In this document: piece after piece, positions 33,206 through 43,900 of the stretch | How positions within the stretch are numbered: the stretch's first letter is position 1 | Layout of the letters: every line of letters begins with the position of its first letter | From: Agrobacterium fabrum str. C58 | GTDB taxonomy: Bacteria; Pseudomonadota; Alphaproteobacteria; Rhizobiales; Rhizobiaceae | Direction of reading: 5' to 3' | Assembly: GCF_000092025.1 (NCBI RefSeq) | Contig: NC_003062.2 | Location: forward strand, 1,300,001-1,364,000 | Length of the DNA: 64,000 nucleotides | Position numbers and translations under genes: made by a program | Notes under the pieces: generated by a model | Seen by the model: only the letters and a program-made list of their open reading frames with translations | What the model was told of the DNA's origin: nothing | Database searches by the model: none

Positions 33206-33706
33206 TCAGTTCGAGGCTTTCTCGACCTTCATCTCACCCAGCTCATCGATCAGGATCGTCCAGCTGTCCGCTTCCTTGGCCATCGGGTCGGTCTTCAGAT
33301 AGACGGTGACGAACAGGCCGGGTGAGGCGGAGGCGCCATTCGAACTTTCCGGACGGACATCCGTGACATAGGATTTCATCTGGCTGAATTCTTCCAGCTC
33401 GATATTTTCGAGGAGGCTCGGTCCATCGGCGGTAAAGACGATGCGCTGCAGGTAGATTTTCGCCGTGCCGTCGCCCTGGCGGATGGCGATGACCTTGTAA
33501 TAGCCCCGCGTGGGTGAGGCAGGCGGTGGCCGCAATTGTCCGTCAGGGCCTTTCACCGGCTCGAGGTTCCGGTCCTCCCACATGCCGCTGCTGACGACGA
33601 ATATGGCGGAAACGGGCAGCGTGTCGATCGCCTGCGTCTGCGCCCGCGCGGGCAGGACGGTCGTGGCAAGAAGCAGAGCAGCGAGGAGCGTTTTTTTGAC
33701 GTGCAT
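33206..33706 (-). CDS. exported protein of unknown function
   Basis: A 166-residue protein with a clear Sec signal peptide (MHVKKTLLAALLLATTVLPA, cleavage near ARA-Q). The mature part is rich in beta strands (TRGYYKVIAIRQGDGTAKIY, LQRIVFTADGPSLLENIELE) and has no cysteine. I recognise no domain; it looks like a conserved rhizobial periplasmic protein. It lies 19 bases downstream of the NAD kinase gene on the same strand and is probably co-transcribed with it. Confidence 0.75.
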   Translation of the reverse strand: MHVKKTLLAALLLATTVLPARAQTQAIDTLPVSAIFVVSSGMWEDRNLEPVKGPDGQLRPPPASPTRGYYKVIAIRQGDGTAKIYLQRIVFTADGPSLLENIELEEFSQMKSYVTDVRPESSNGASASPGLFVTVYLKTDPMAKEADSWTILIDELGEMKVEKASN

Positions 33707-33725
33707 GGCAATCGTGGTGGTTGGT

Positions 33726-34499
33726 TTAATTGTTGAACTGTTCAGCGAGAACCCGGTCCGACCATGAACGATCCGGATCCGAGAGAATTTTCGCCGTCCT
33801 GTCCTGTGATTGTGCGATCCTGACGTGACGAACGGATTTCACCTCGGTGTGATCGGCCACGGCATTCACAGGCCGCTTGTCGCGCTCCAGGACATGAATA
33901 TCGACGGTTACCTTATTCGGCAGAAGCGCCCCGCGCCAGCGTCGCGGCCGGAACGCGCTGACCGGGGTCAGCGCCAGAAGCGGTGATTCCAGCGGCAGGA
34001 TCGGCCCGTGGGCGGAGAAATTGTAGGCCGTCGACCCTGCTGGCGTCGCCACCATCATACCGTCGCAGATCAGCTCTTCCAGCCGCACCTTGCCATCCAC
34101 CTCGACACGCAGCTTGGCGGCCTGATGCGACTGGCGAAACAGGCTGACTTCGTTCATGGCGAGCGCGGTAAACTCGTCGCCATCGGAATCCGTCGTCGTC
34201 ATGCGCAGGGGATGGAAATCATTGCCGCTCGCCACCGCGATGCGCTGGATGAGGCCTTCCACCCGGAAGTCATTCATCAGGAACCCGACGGACCCCCGGT
34301 TCATGCCATAGACACGCTTGCCGGAATTCATCGTTTCGTTGAGGATTTGCAGCATGAACCCGTCGCCGCCAAGCGCAACGATCACATCGGCCTCTTCGAA
34401 CGGTGTATCGCTATAAACGGCTTTCAGCTCTTTCAACGCCGTCTGCGCCTCCTCGGATGGGGAGGCGACGAAGGACAGTGAATAGGTAGAATGCGACAT
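33726..34499 (-). CDS. nadK: NAD kinase
   Basis: A 257-residue NAD kinase, the only known route to NADP. The GGDG motif is at residues 44-47 in VIVALGGDGFML, followed by GMNRGSVGFLMND. The NE/D motif is seen as ALAMNEVSLFRQ, and the GDGMMVATPAGSTAYNFSAHG-type segment lies near 140-160 (here CDGMMVATPAGSTAYNFSA). The compact length is normal for alphaproteobacteria. TCGAGGGAAG precedes the ATG. Confidence 0.95.
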   Translation of the reverse strand: MSHSTYSLSFVASPSEEAQTALKELKAVYSDTPFEEADVIVALGGDGFMLQILNETMNSGKRVYGMNRGSVGFLMNDFRVEGLIQRIAVASGNDFHPLRMTTTDSDGDEFTALAMNEVSLFRQSHQAAKLRVEVDGKVRLEELICDGMMVATPAGSTAYNFSAHGPILPLESPLLALTPVSAFRPRRWRGALLPNKVTVDIHVLERDKRPVNAVADHTEVKSVRHVRIAQSQDRTAKILSDPDRSWSDRVLAEQFNN

Positions 34500-34803
34500 C
34501 CGCTTCCCTCGACAACGGCGCAGACCGGAACCGGTCCGCGCAGGATGCTGTAACCCGTTGAAGCAGCTCGAAATCTTGAAACCTCAACCAAGAGGAGGAT
34601 GACAAGCAGCCAGACGCACCCTTGGTACATGAAGACGGCGGCAGGCGACAAGGCCTTTCGAGCCGCCAGGCGTTCCGTTGCGACGGGTCTCGCCGTTCCG
34701 GTCCACAGCTTCTTGATTTGTGCTTGCCGACAAGGGTTGCGATGCGGGGCGACGTGATGCAGTTTGCCAAAGCAGCCGGAATGACGAGTGGCAGGAGACG
34801 GAT
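34500..34803. other. nadK-phzF intergenic region
   Basis: 304 bases between divergent genes. A minus-strand frame in it begins MSPAAVFMYQGCVWLLVILL and looks hydrophobic, but it runs into nadK in another frame and lacks a ribosome site. GACCGGAACCGGTC is a short perfect palindrome near 34520. Nothing else is supported. Confidence 0.35.
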
Positions 34804-35721
34804 GTGGCGCTGAACTACGATATCTATGATGTCTTTACCGAGGCGAAAATGGCGGGAAATCCGCTGGCGGTCATGTATGACGCCGATGATCTTTCGCAGG
34901 ACACCATGCAGGCGATTGCACGGGAAATGAACCTCTCCGAGACGGTTTTCATCAACCGCTCCACCAATCCCTCACATGCGGCTTCGCTGCGTATCTTCAC
35001 ACCGTCAGGCGAATTGCCCTTCGCCGGCCACCCGACCGTCGGCGCGGCCGTTGCCATTGCCGAGCGCAATCGCGGCGAAGGCGATGACGATATCGATATG
35101 GTCTGCGTGCTGGAAGAGAAGGTGGGGCCGGTGCGCTGTGCGGTGAAGATGCGCGCCGGCGCCGTCAGCTTCGCGGAATTCGACTTGCCGCGCAAATCCT
35201 CCCGCGTCGAGCTGCCGCTTAATCACGCCGCACTCGCCGATGCGCTTGGCGTCAGCGAGGGGCATCTAGGCTTCGAGAATCATGTGCCGTCGATCTGGAC
35301 GGCTGGCGTGCCGTTCCTGCTCGTGCCGATGCACAATATCGCTGCCGTGCGCGACATGGATTTCGACGCCAATCTCTGGCTGCGCACCGCGCCGCTGGTC
35401 GAAGGCTTGCTGGCGGCGGCCTATATCTACTGTCGCGGCGGCGTGAACCACGCGGCGAAGTTCCATGCCCGCATGTTCTCCCCGGAAATGGGAATTGCGG
35501 AAGACCCGGCCACTGGCTCGGCCGCCGCCGCTCTCTCCGGCGCCATCCACCATTTCGACGGGCTGACGGACGGCCACTATCCGCTCCTGATAGAGCAGGG
35601 CGTGGAAATGGAAAGACCATCCCACATCCACCTGCGCATGGACATCAAGGACAACGAAATCGCCCGCGCCCGCATCGGCGGCCACGCGGTGCGGGTTGCA
35701 TCGGGTACGTTCGAACTTTGA
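34804..35721 (+). CDS. PhzF-family isomerase/epimerase
   Basis: A 305-residue PhzF-fold protein (two diaminopimelate-epimerase-like halves). NYDIYDVFTEAKMAGNPLAV opens the protein, NLSETVFI carries the conserved catalytic-type Glu (about residue 46), PSGELPFAGHPTVGAA lies near 67-82, and EDPATGSAAAALSGAI near 236-251. Members isomerise small acids, and the substrate here is unknown. The GTG start was chosen because AGGAGACGG lies just upstream; an overlapping ATG is out of frame. Confidence 0.88.
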   Translation: MALNYDIYDVFTEAKMAGNPLAVMYDADDLSQDTMQAIAREMNLSETVFINRSTNPSHAASLRIFTPSGELPFAGHPTVGAAVAIAERNRGEGDDDIDMVCVLEEKVGPVRCAVKMRAGAVSFAEFDLPRKSSRVELPLNHAALADALGVSEGHLGFENHVPSIWTAGVPFLLVPMHNIAAVRDMDFDANLWLRTAPLVEGLLAAAYIYCRGGVNHAAKFHARMFSPEMGIAEDPATGSAAAALSGAIHHFDGLTDGHYPLLIEQGVEMERPSHIHLRMDIKDNEIARARIGGHAVRVASGTFEL

Positions 35722-35784
35722 CGTGGAAGAGATATTGCGATGTATCGTGTTCTGCATGACGGCAAAGGTACGACCTGACCATGC

Positions 35785-35814
35785 TTGACATATATCGCGA
35801 CACGAGTTCTAAAT
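35785..35814 (+). promoter_or_regulatory. promoter of the Tet(M)-like gene
   Basis: TTGACA (35785-35790) and CTAAAT (35809-35814) with an 18-base spacer; a preceding C gives the rhizobial CTTGAC form. It would start transcription near 35821, leaving a leader of about 120 bases. Confidence 0.55.
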
Positions 35815-35822
35815 TCGTCTGC

Positions 35823-35932
35823 ATCTCCGTGAACTGGCGGAGATTTGCGCACCAACCCACGGTTTTCAGCACATAGAGGTCCCAATGCGCCGAGTCCCTT
35901 CTCAAGAAAATCACGTTAGAATTTCTGAGAAG
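35823..35932 (+). promoter_or_regulatory. structured leader of the Tet(M)-like gene
   Basis: Two hairpins occupy the leader: ATCTCCG/CGGAGAT (35823-35844, eight-base loop) and CTTCTCA-A-GAAA/TTTC-TGAGAAG (35898-35932, 12-base loop, one bulged A). The second ends two bases before the TTGAGGG ribosome site of the GTPase gene, so it could hide or expose it. Tet(M)-class genes are known to be controlled by leader attenuation; control here is inferred. Confidence 0.45.
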
Positions 35933-35995
35933 TTGAGGGTTCATGCGCACTTTGAATCTGGGCATCCTTGCCCATGTGGACGCAGGCAAAACTAG
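35885..35995 (+). CDS. candidate leader peptide overlapping the tet-like start
   Basis: A 36-codon frame with its own TAGAGGT site five bases before the ATG. It begins MRRVPSQENHVRISEKLRV, passes through the second leader hairpin, and runs out of frame over the first 53 bases of the GTPase gene to a TAG. A ribosome translating it would open the hairpin that abuts the downstream ribosome site. It could thus be a regulatory upstream frame. No homologue is known to me. Confidence 0.35.
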   Translation: MRRVPSQENHVRISEKLRVHAHFESGHPCPCGRRQN

Positions 35996-37892
35996 CCTTA
36001 CGGAGCGTCTCCTTTTCGACGTCGGTGTTATCGACAAGCTGGGTAGCGTCGATACCGGCAACACGCAGACGGACAGTCTGGAACTGGAACGGCAGCGCGG
36101 TATCACGATCCGAGCCGCCGTTGTTTCCTTCACGATCGGCGATACGGTCGTCAATCTCATCGATACACCTGGCCATCCAGATTTCATTGCGGAGGTGGAG
36201 CGGGTGTTGGGTCTGCTCGATGCCGCGGTTGTGGTCGTCTCAGCCGTAGAGGGCGTGCAGGCACAGACGCGCGTGCTGGTGAGGGCGTTGCAACGTCTTG
36301 CGGTCCCGTTCCTGTTCTTCATCAATAAGGTGGATCGCGTCGGTGCGCGCTATGATGAGGTTGTAAGGGACCTTGCCGATCAATTGAGAGTGCGCCCGGT
36401 TGTCATGTCGAAGATTACTGGTGCGGGCAGCAAACACGTGCAGGTGGCTGCAACTGATACAGAGTGCGAGCCATTATTCACCATCCTCTGTGAAACCCTT
36501 GCTGAAAACGACGATGAATTGTTGCGCGACTATCTTCTAACGCCGGATCGGGTGGATGCAGGCAGGCTGTCGCTATTGCTTGGGCAGCAGACTGCTTGTG
36601 GTGTGGTACATCCCGCATTTGCCGGCGTGGCAATGACCGGAGCAGGCTTGCCGGCTTTGATAGCGGCCATTACGGAGATGCTGCCCGCTCGTGATCCAGA
36701 CCCCGAAGGGGAAATTTCGGGCAAAATCTTCAAGATCGAACGCGGCTGGGGTGGTGAAAAACTGTCCTATCTCCATCTCGCATCGGGAACGGTCCGGCTT
36801 CGGCACATTCTGCCTCTGCCGCAGGGGCCGGCAAGACTTACCGGAATACAGCTGTTTAAAGACGGCCGTGTTCAAAACGCAAATAGTCTCGGCGCCGGTC
36901 AAATAGCCCGCGTCACCGGTCTGGCCGGTGCCAGAGTTGGCGATAGTGTCGGGGTGGACGCCGTTGCAGACGGAGCGTTTCATTTTGCTCCACCAACACT
37001 TGAAACGCGTGTCGTCTCCCGACGGCCATCCGAGCATGCGGCGTTGTGGCTCGCACTGAACCAGATGGTCGAGCAGGATCCCCTGATTGGTTTGCGTAGG
37101 AACGACGAGACAAACGAGGTCTTCGTCTCCCTTTACGGGGAAGTGCAAAAGCAGATTATTCAGTCGGAACTGTCGACGGGGTTCGGAATCGAGGCCGAAT
37201 TTGAAGACAGTACGGTTATTTGCGTGGAGAGGCTCTCAGGTTCCGGGCAGGGGCTTCAAACCATTTTCAGGGAGCCCAATCCCTTCTTCGCCACCATAGG
37301 GCTACGAGTCGAGCCACGGCCGGATGGCGCCGGCAACAGTTTCGCATTGGAGGTGGAATTCGGTCAGATGCCTGCAAGCTTTTACCGTGCGGTGGAGGAG
37401 ACCGTATTCGATACATTGAAACAGGGTGTCTTCGGCTGGCAGGTGCAGGATTGTCATGTCGCCATGACGGCTGCGCGTCACACCTCCCCTTCGAGTACCG
37501 CTGCGGATTTTCGAAAATTGACGCCGTGGGTACTCGGGACCGCGCTCAAACAAGCTCAACCCTTCGTCTGTGAACCCTTTGATCACTTCCATATCGAAGC
37601 GCCGGCCGCAGCCATAACGCGTCTGATTTCGTTGCTTGCCAAGGCGGGTGCAGCCACCAAAAACTCCGTTATCTCGGGTGGTGTGGCAACGCTTGAAGGG
37701 ACCATAGCGTCGGCGGCGGTTCAAGGTGTTCAGCAGCAGGTGCCGGGACTGACGAGTGGCCTGGGTGGAATGGAAACATCGTTCAGCCACTACGCGCAGG
37801 CTGAAAGTCCACCGTCCCCGCGGCGACGCTCCGGCCCTGATCCGTTCAACGAGTGCGATTATCTGCTGCGCATGCGTCGGAACGCAGAATGA
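35943..37892 (+). CDS. Tet(M)/Otr(A)-like ribosome-protection GTPase
   Basis: A 649-residue EF-G-like GTPase. G1 is ILAHVDAGKTSLTE (about residues 8-21), G2 is RQRGITIRA, G3 is DTPGHPDF and G4 is NKVDR. LGSVDTGNTQTDSLELERQR matches Tet(M) rather than EF-G, as does the SPSSTAADFRKLTPWVL segment near 518-534, where Tet(M) has the tetracycline-displacing loop (SPVST). That it gives tetracycline resistance is not shown; Otr(A)-like proteins also protect antibiotic producers. It has its own promoter and leader and separates phzF from gpr, which suggests acquisition. Base composition appears a little lower in GC than its neighbours. Confidence 0.88.
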   Translation: MRTLNLGILAHVDAGKTSLTERLLFDVGVIDKLGSVDTGNTQTDSLELERQRGITIRAAVVSFTIGDTVVNLIDTPGHPDFIAEVERVLGLLDAAVVVVSAVEGVQAQTRVLVRALQRLAVPFLFFINKVDRVGARYDEVVRDLADQLRVRPVVMSKITGAGSKHVQVAATDTECEPLFTILCETLAENDDELLRDYLLTPDRVDAGRLSLLLGQQTACGVVHPAFAGVAMTGAGLPALIAAITEMLPARDPDPEGEISGKIFKIERGWGGEKLSYLHLASGTVRLRHILPLPQGPARLTGIQLFKDGRVQNANSLGAGQIARVTGLAGARVGDSVGVDAVADGAFHFAPPTLETRVVSRRPSEHAALWLALNQMVEQDPLIGLRRNDETNEVFVSLYGEVQKQIIQSELSTGFGIEAEFEDSTVICVERLSGSGQGLQTIFREPNPFFATIGLRVEPRPDGAGNSFALEVEFGQMPASFYRAVEETVFDTLKQGVFGWQVQDCHVAMTAARHTSPSSTAADFRKLTPWVLGTALKQAQPFVCEPFDHFHIEAPAAAITRLISLLAKAGAATKNSVISGGVATLEGTIASAAVQGVQQQVPGLTSGLGGMETSFSHYAQAESPPSPRRRSGPDPFNECDYLLRMRRNAE

Positions 37893-37984
37893 CCACCGGG
37901 TAGACGAATGCTACACGACGGTCATTTTTCATTTCAGGTTAGACGGGTGACGCGGAGGAGATTCCCCTCCGCGTTACCTTTCTG

Positions 37985-40900
37985 TCAATTAAACCGGCCC
38001 GCCGCATGGGCAAGCATCGTATAGACCTTGCCGGTATCGGAGGTGAGGTAGGACTGGGTGACGCTCCGGTCGCGGTCGGTGCGGGCCACGTCGGCGAGCA
38101 GCTTCTCGAAATCGGTGATGTAGCGGTCCACGGCGGTGCGGAATTCCGCTTCGCGTTCGTATTTGCGCTTGATCTCGTCAAACGTCGTCTGGCCCTTCAG
38201 CGTGTAGAGGCGACGTGTGAAGACGTCGCGCTCGCCGCGCTGATAGCGGCGCCACAGTTCCACGGAGGCATCGTGATCGATGGCGCGGGCGATATCGACC
38301 GAGAGTGAATTCAGCGATTCCACCATGTGCCGGGGATTGCGGGTGTCGGCCGCACGGGTGGGCTGCTGCTCAGTGCTGGCGCGCGGTGTAGATGCTGCTG
38401 GCGTCTCCTGGGACGCGCCGCGTAGCAGATCGCTGATCCAGCCGCCGCCTTCTTCCCGGCGTCCGGCCGGGTTGGTTGCGACCGGCTGCGCCGGGGCGGG
38501 TGCCTGACGGTTTTCGACCTGACGGTTCTCAAGCGGCAGTGTGCCACGCAATGCAGGGGCAGGCTGCGGCTGTGCCGGGCGCTGCTGCACCGGAGCGGCT
38601 GCCGCCGGCTGCGGACGCGGCTCGACGCGGCGTTCTGCGGCCGGCTGGGTTGCGGCGATGGCACGGGCGACCGGTTCGGACACTTCCATCTGGTGGGTCG
38701 AGCGACCGACGAGTTGGGAAATATCCTGCAGGGCCTTGATCTGTTCGGAAACGGCGCGGCGCATGGCGGCCGCACTTTCCTTGGCTTCTTCCGGCAGGTC
38801 GAATGCGCCACGCTTCAGTTCGGCGCGGGTCGCATCCAGCTCGCGGCGGATATCGTGGCTGGAACGGCGGATTTCGTCTGTCGCACCGGCAAAGCGGCTA
38901 ACGGCCTCCTCGACGGCCTGACGCAGCGTTTCCTTGAGGTTGGCGGCGGCGGCATTGGATTTCTCCGAGGCACTACCGAGAAGATTGTCGACTTCCGACA
39001 GCGAGGATTCGACGCCACCACGCAGGCGGTTGACCAGCTCATCGGAATATTTCTGCGCGTCGGAAAGCGTGCTTTCGATCGAGCGGCTGGCATCCTGACC
39101 GGCAGACAGCAAGGCGCCCCGCATGGTCTGTGCCGCCGAACGGGCACGCTGTTCGGTCTCGTCGAGCGAGCGGCCGATATCGGAGAAGGAGGCCTGCAGA
39201 TTGTCACGCAGATTACCCGCGACGTTCTGTGAACGCTCCTCGGCCTCGTTGAGGGTGTTTTCCACGACGCCGACGACGTTGCGCATGGCGGTTTCGATTT
39301 CTTCGGAACGCTTGACGAGGCCGACCGACAGGCTGCGAAGCGCATCCTGACGTTCTTCCAGCGTTCCGACGAGGCTCGACTGTGCGGCGTTGAGTAGTTC
39401 GGACGCCTGGCTCAGCACCTTCGAATGTTCCTCGAAGCGGCCAACGATGCCGGCGACCTGAGCCAGCGTCTGGCCGGAAATATTCGACAGACGGTCGATC
39501 TTTCCTTCGAGCAGACGGCTGGAGCTCGAGACCATGTCGGCAGCCTGCGAGGCGGATTCCGAGAAGCGGGTCGCGGAGGCGTTCAGCGCTTCATCTGCCG
39601 CGCCGAAGCCCTGTGCGGCGCGCTCGACGGCGGCGTTGAAGTTGGTCGCCGACTGCTCAACGATCTCGGCCATGCTGTTATGGGTCTGCGACAGCATATC
39701 CGTGCTCTGGCGTGTGGCTGCGACGAGTTTGTTGGCCGCATCGCTGCCCGAGCGGGCATATTTGTCGATACCCTGTTCGACGGCGTCCGCCATGGCCGTA
39801 TGGGTTTCCGACAGCATGTCGGTGCTCTGGCGGGTGGCGGCGACGAGTTTGCTTGCTGCATCCGTTCCGGCGGCGGCGTAATCGCTGATCGCCTGTTCCA
39901 CCATTCCGACCATGCCGCTGTTGCTCTGCGACAGAAGCTCTGCGCTCTGCTGGGCGGCGGAAACGATCTTTTCGGCGGCTTCCCGGCCGATGGTGGCATA
40001 TTCCTCGACGACCGGTTTCGCCTTCTCCTCGATCAGGCGCGACAGTTCGGCAGAACGGCTGGCCAGCATCGAGTTGAGTTCGCGGGTGCGGTTATCAAGC
40101 GCCGAGCGGATCGATTCGCCGCGTGCATCGAGGGCGGATTCGACACTCGTCAGTGTCTCCGAGATGACGCCGACCTGGGAGCGGACGACGGCTTCAGCTT
40201 CGGCCACCTTGTTGACGATGATGTTGCCCGCTTCGGAGAAGGTCTGCGCGACGGCAGCAGCCTGGCCGGAAAGACGGGTCTGGGCATCGGAGATGCGAGT
40301 GACGATCTCGCCGGAACGTTCCTCGATGGCCTTGGTGAAGGCCTCGTTCTGCGCCTGCACCTGTTCGGCAAATTCCGAGCCGGACTTTGCGAGCAGGGCA
40401 GAGGAGCGAGCCGCTTCGTCGCCGATGTTCTGGGTGGCGGAGACAACGGCGCCGCGCAGGCTGACGGCGAGATCGCTCGCCTTGCCTTCGATGGTGCGGT
40501 TGACATTTTCGAGACCGATGGTCAGGGCCCGGTCCATGGTGCCGAGGCGTTCGTCGATACGGGCCGTGCCGGCATCAAAGGTTTCAGCCAGACGGCTGGT
40601 GCGGTTTTCGAACGTGTCTGCGACGCGGGTCGTCTGCTCGTCCAGAATGCCGGTGATGCGTTCGGCGGCCTCGTCGCTGGTGCGGGCGAACACGGCCGTC
40701 TTGTCTTCCAGCGCGTCCGCGAAGCGGCGGCCGGCATCTTCGATCGAATTGTTGACGTTGGCCAGATCACCGCCGACGCGGGTCTGGAGGGCGTCGAGAG
40801 AGGTCTCGATGCGGGCGCCGGTCTCGTCGAGACGGGTGGTGACATTGCCGATTGAGGTTTCAATACGAGTGGAGAGGGCGTCGGTCGCACCGCCGATTTC

Positions 40901-43900
40901 GCGGGCGGCTTCACCGATCTTGACGGCAATGTCGCCGGCGCTGTTGCGAAGACGGGCCTCCAGCGTTGCAGCACTGCCATCGATTGCCTTCTGCAACGTG
41001 TCCTGCTGGGTTTCGAGCGACAATTCGAGCATGCTGGCGCTGGAGGCGACAGTGGTGCCGATCATCATCGCCTGCTCGGAGAGCATGTCGCCCATCTGGG
41101 TGGTGGCGGAGCTGAGCGTCGCGGCAAGGTCCGCCTGGCGCTGGTCAAGCGCGGTGCGGATTTCTTCGTGCGATTGCGACAGATTGTTTTCGAGGCGCGA
41201 GACGCCTTCTTCCACCGTCTGCGCAAAACGGCTGCTGCCATCTTCCACAACGTTTTCGATGCGGTTGGCGGCACCGGAAACGCTCTGTTCGATCAGGCCG
41301 CTATTGCGCTCCAGCGAACCGGCAATGCGCTCCGCCTGCGAGCCAAGCATGGTTTCCAGCCGCTCGTGACCGCTGGCAAGGGCATTCTCAAGCGTGAAGG
41401 CCGTGGCTTCGAGACGCTGGCCGACGCCGGCAGCGGCAAGCGAAAGCGACGAGGCTCTCGCATCCATCGCCTCGGCGATCCGCTCTTCGACACCGGAAAT
41501 TGTCATGTCGAGTGCCAGGGTGCGGCTATCGAGCGCCTCGGCGATGCGTTCTTCCGCGCCTGACACGATGCCGGAAAGGGCAGCAGTACGGCTGTCGAGC
41601 GCACCGGCAATGCGGTCCTCAACACCGGCAACGGCGCTCTTCAGCGCGGCGGTGCGGCCATCGAGAATATCGGTGATCTTTTCCTCGACGCCGGAGAAGC
41701 TCATGTCGAGCGCCATGGTGCGGCTGTCGAGCACATCGGTGATCCGCTCTTCCGCGCCGGAAACGACGGTTTTCAGCGAATCCGTGCGGCTGTCGAGCGC
41801 GCCGGCAATACGGGTCTCGGCGCTTGCCACCAGCTCACCAAGGGCTGCGGTGCGCGTGTCGAGCGCTTCGGCGATCTTTTCCTCGGCGCCGGAGAAGGTC
41901 ATGTCGAGCGCCATGGTACGGCTGTCGAGAGCATCCGCGATGCGCTCCTCGGCACCGGAAACCACGGCATTGAGCGCTGCGGTGCGGCCATCAAGCGTTT
42001 CGGCGATACGGGTTTCAGCACCGGCAACCACGTCACCGAAGGTGGCCGTGCGGCTATCGAGCGCCCCGGCGATCTTTTCTTCGGCGCTTGCAACAATGCC
42101 TGTCAGAGCGGAGGTGCGGTTGTCGAGCGTCTCGGAAAGCCGTTCCTCAACATTGGCGAAGGTCATGTCGAGTGACAGCGTGCGGCTGTCCATCGTGTCG
42201 GCAATACGTTCCTCGACACCGGAAATCGCGCTGGAAAGAGCGGCGGTGCGGCCGTCAAGCGTATCGGCGATGCGGCTCTCCGCGCCGGAAACGACATCAT
42301 GCAGGGCAGCCGTGCGGCTTTCCAGCGTGTCGGAGATGCGGTCCTCGATGCCGGAGACAGCGCCGGTGATGGCTGCGGCGCGGGTTTCGAGCGTCTCCGT
42401 CAGGCGACGTTCGACGTCGGCAACGACGCTGTTGATCGCGGCGGCGCGTTCATCGAGCATCGCGGCAAGGTGTTCGGCCGTGCCGGAAACCGAGCCGGTA
42501 ATGGCGAGAGAACGGCTGGCGAGTGCTTCGTCGAAACGGTCCTGGCTGGCCGAAAGCGCGCCGAACAGGGCGTTGCTGCGTTCCGCCAGAACGGTATCGA
42601 TCTTCGCGTGCGAATTGGTGAAGGCATCTGTAATTTCGGCGGTGCGCTGGCCGATGGCGTCGCTGAAGGCCTGGGTCCGGCTTTCGAGTGCGTTTTCCAG
42701 CATTTCCTGACCCGTGCCCAGCGCGGTAGCGAGCGCCAGAGACTGGTCGGTCATGGTGCTGCCGATGCGCTCAAGACCGCTTGTCAGAATGGTGTCGAGG
42801 GCTTCGGAGCCGCCGGCAACGGTTTCGTTGATCCGTGCGAGGCTTTCCATCAGCTTGCTGTCGAGGCTGCCGGCGCGCTGGTCGAAGGCGCTGGCAAATT
42901 GCGCCACATGCTCGTCGAAGGCCGAATTGACCTGGCCGACCGTCGCTTGCATGCGCTCTTCGTAAAGGCCGGAGCGAAGATCGAGATCCATGATCGCATC
43001 GTCGGCCGTGCTCTGCAGGCTCTGGCGGAAGGAGAGGCCCTTTTCTTCAAGCGTCGTGGACAGCTTGTCGAGAACCGTATCCAGCGAACCGCCGATGACC
43101 TGCTGGCCGCGTTCGATATTGCGGTTGAGTTCCAGGGAGCGCGCGGACAGCGTCTCGTTGAGCTGGCGGGTGCGCTCCTCAAGCGCGCTGTTGAGACTTT
43201 CCACACCGCTATCCAGCGTCGATGCATGGATCGCGAAACGCTCCAGCAGCACTTCACCGCGCTCGTCCAGCGTCGACGTGAGGTTATGCAGGCGCATGTC
43301 AAATTCGTTTGATATCGTCGAGCCGGAGGAGTTCAGCGCCTGCAGCAGGTTTTCTGTCTTGGCGGCGATCAGGCTACCCATCGCTTCGGTCGAGGCCCGC
43401 GATTTTTCGAGCAGCGCGGCCGAGCGCGTATCGATCATCGAGGCGAAAGCTTCACCGGTCGTGGCGATCCGCATCGAAAGCTCTTCGCCGACGATGGACA
43501 GTTCTTCCTTGATCTGTTCCTGCGCGCCGACAATGGAGGAGCGGATGCGCTCGGCATGGTTGACGATGGCGTCGCGCTCGGCGGTCAGTTCCTGCACGAG
43601 GCTGCGCACGCGCAATTCGTTGTCGGCATAGCTGCGCTCAAGCGCGTTGACTTCGGAATGCACGAGGGTTTCGAGTTCCGTCGCACGGGCAATGGTGCGC
43701 TCGATACCGTCATTCATGGCCGAAACTTCGCGGCGAACCGCTTGGCCGACGGACATGATGCGGTCGGACGCTACCGTTTCCGGTTCCGCAAGGCGAAGGG
43801 CAACTTCGGCCATCGAGCGGGCAGCGTTGCGCAGATCGCGGGCACGCGCCATCATGATCGCGAAGGCGAAGAACAGCATGACGGGAACGAGGATGCCGAC

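Noticed and set aside
34411..34770. Hydrophobic minus-strand frame upstream of nadK
   Set aside because: No ribosome site, overlaps nadK in another frame, and becomes Arg/Pro-rich nonsense.
35781..35878. Leader peptide starting at the ATG at 35781
   Set aside because: The ATG lies upstream of and inside the TTGACA promoter, so it would not be transcribed from it; the frame at 35885 is the better candidate.
35722..37984. Mobile element carrying the Tet(M)-like gene
   Set aside because: I looked for transposase remnants, inverted repeats and attachment-site duplications on both sides and saw none, so only acquisition in general is suggested.
39425..41369. Two long plus-strand frames (476 and 485 codons) inside gpr
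   Set aside because: They lie antisense to the repeat-rich gpr gene and inherit its periodicity; neither has a start signal.
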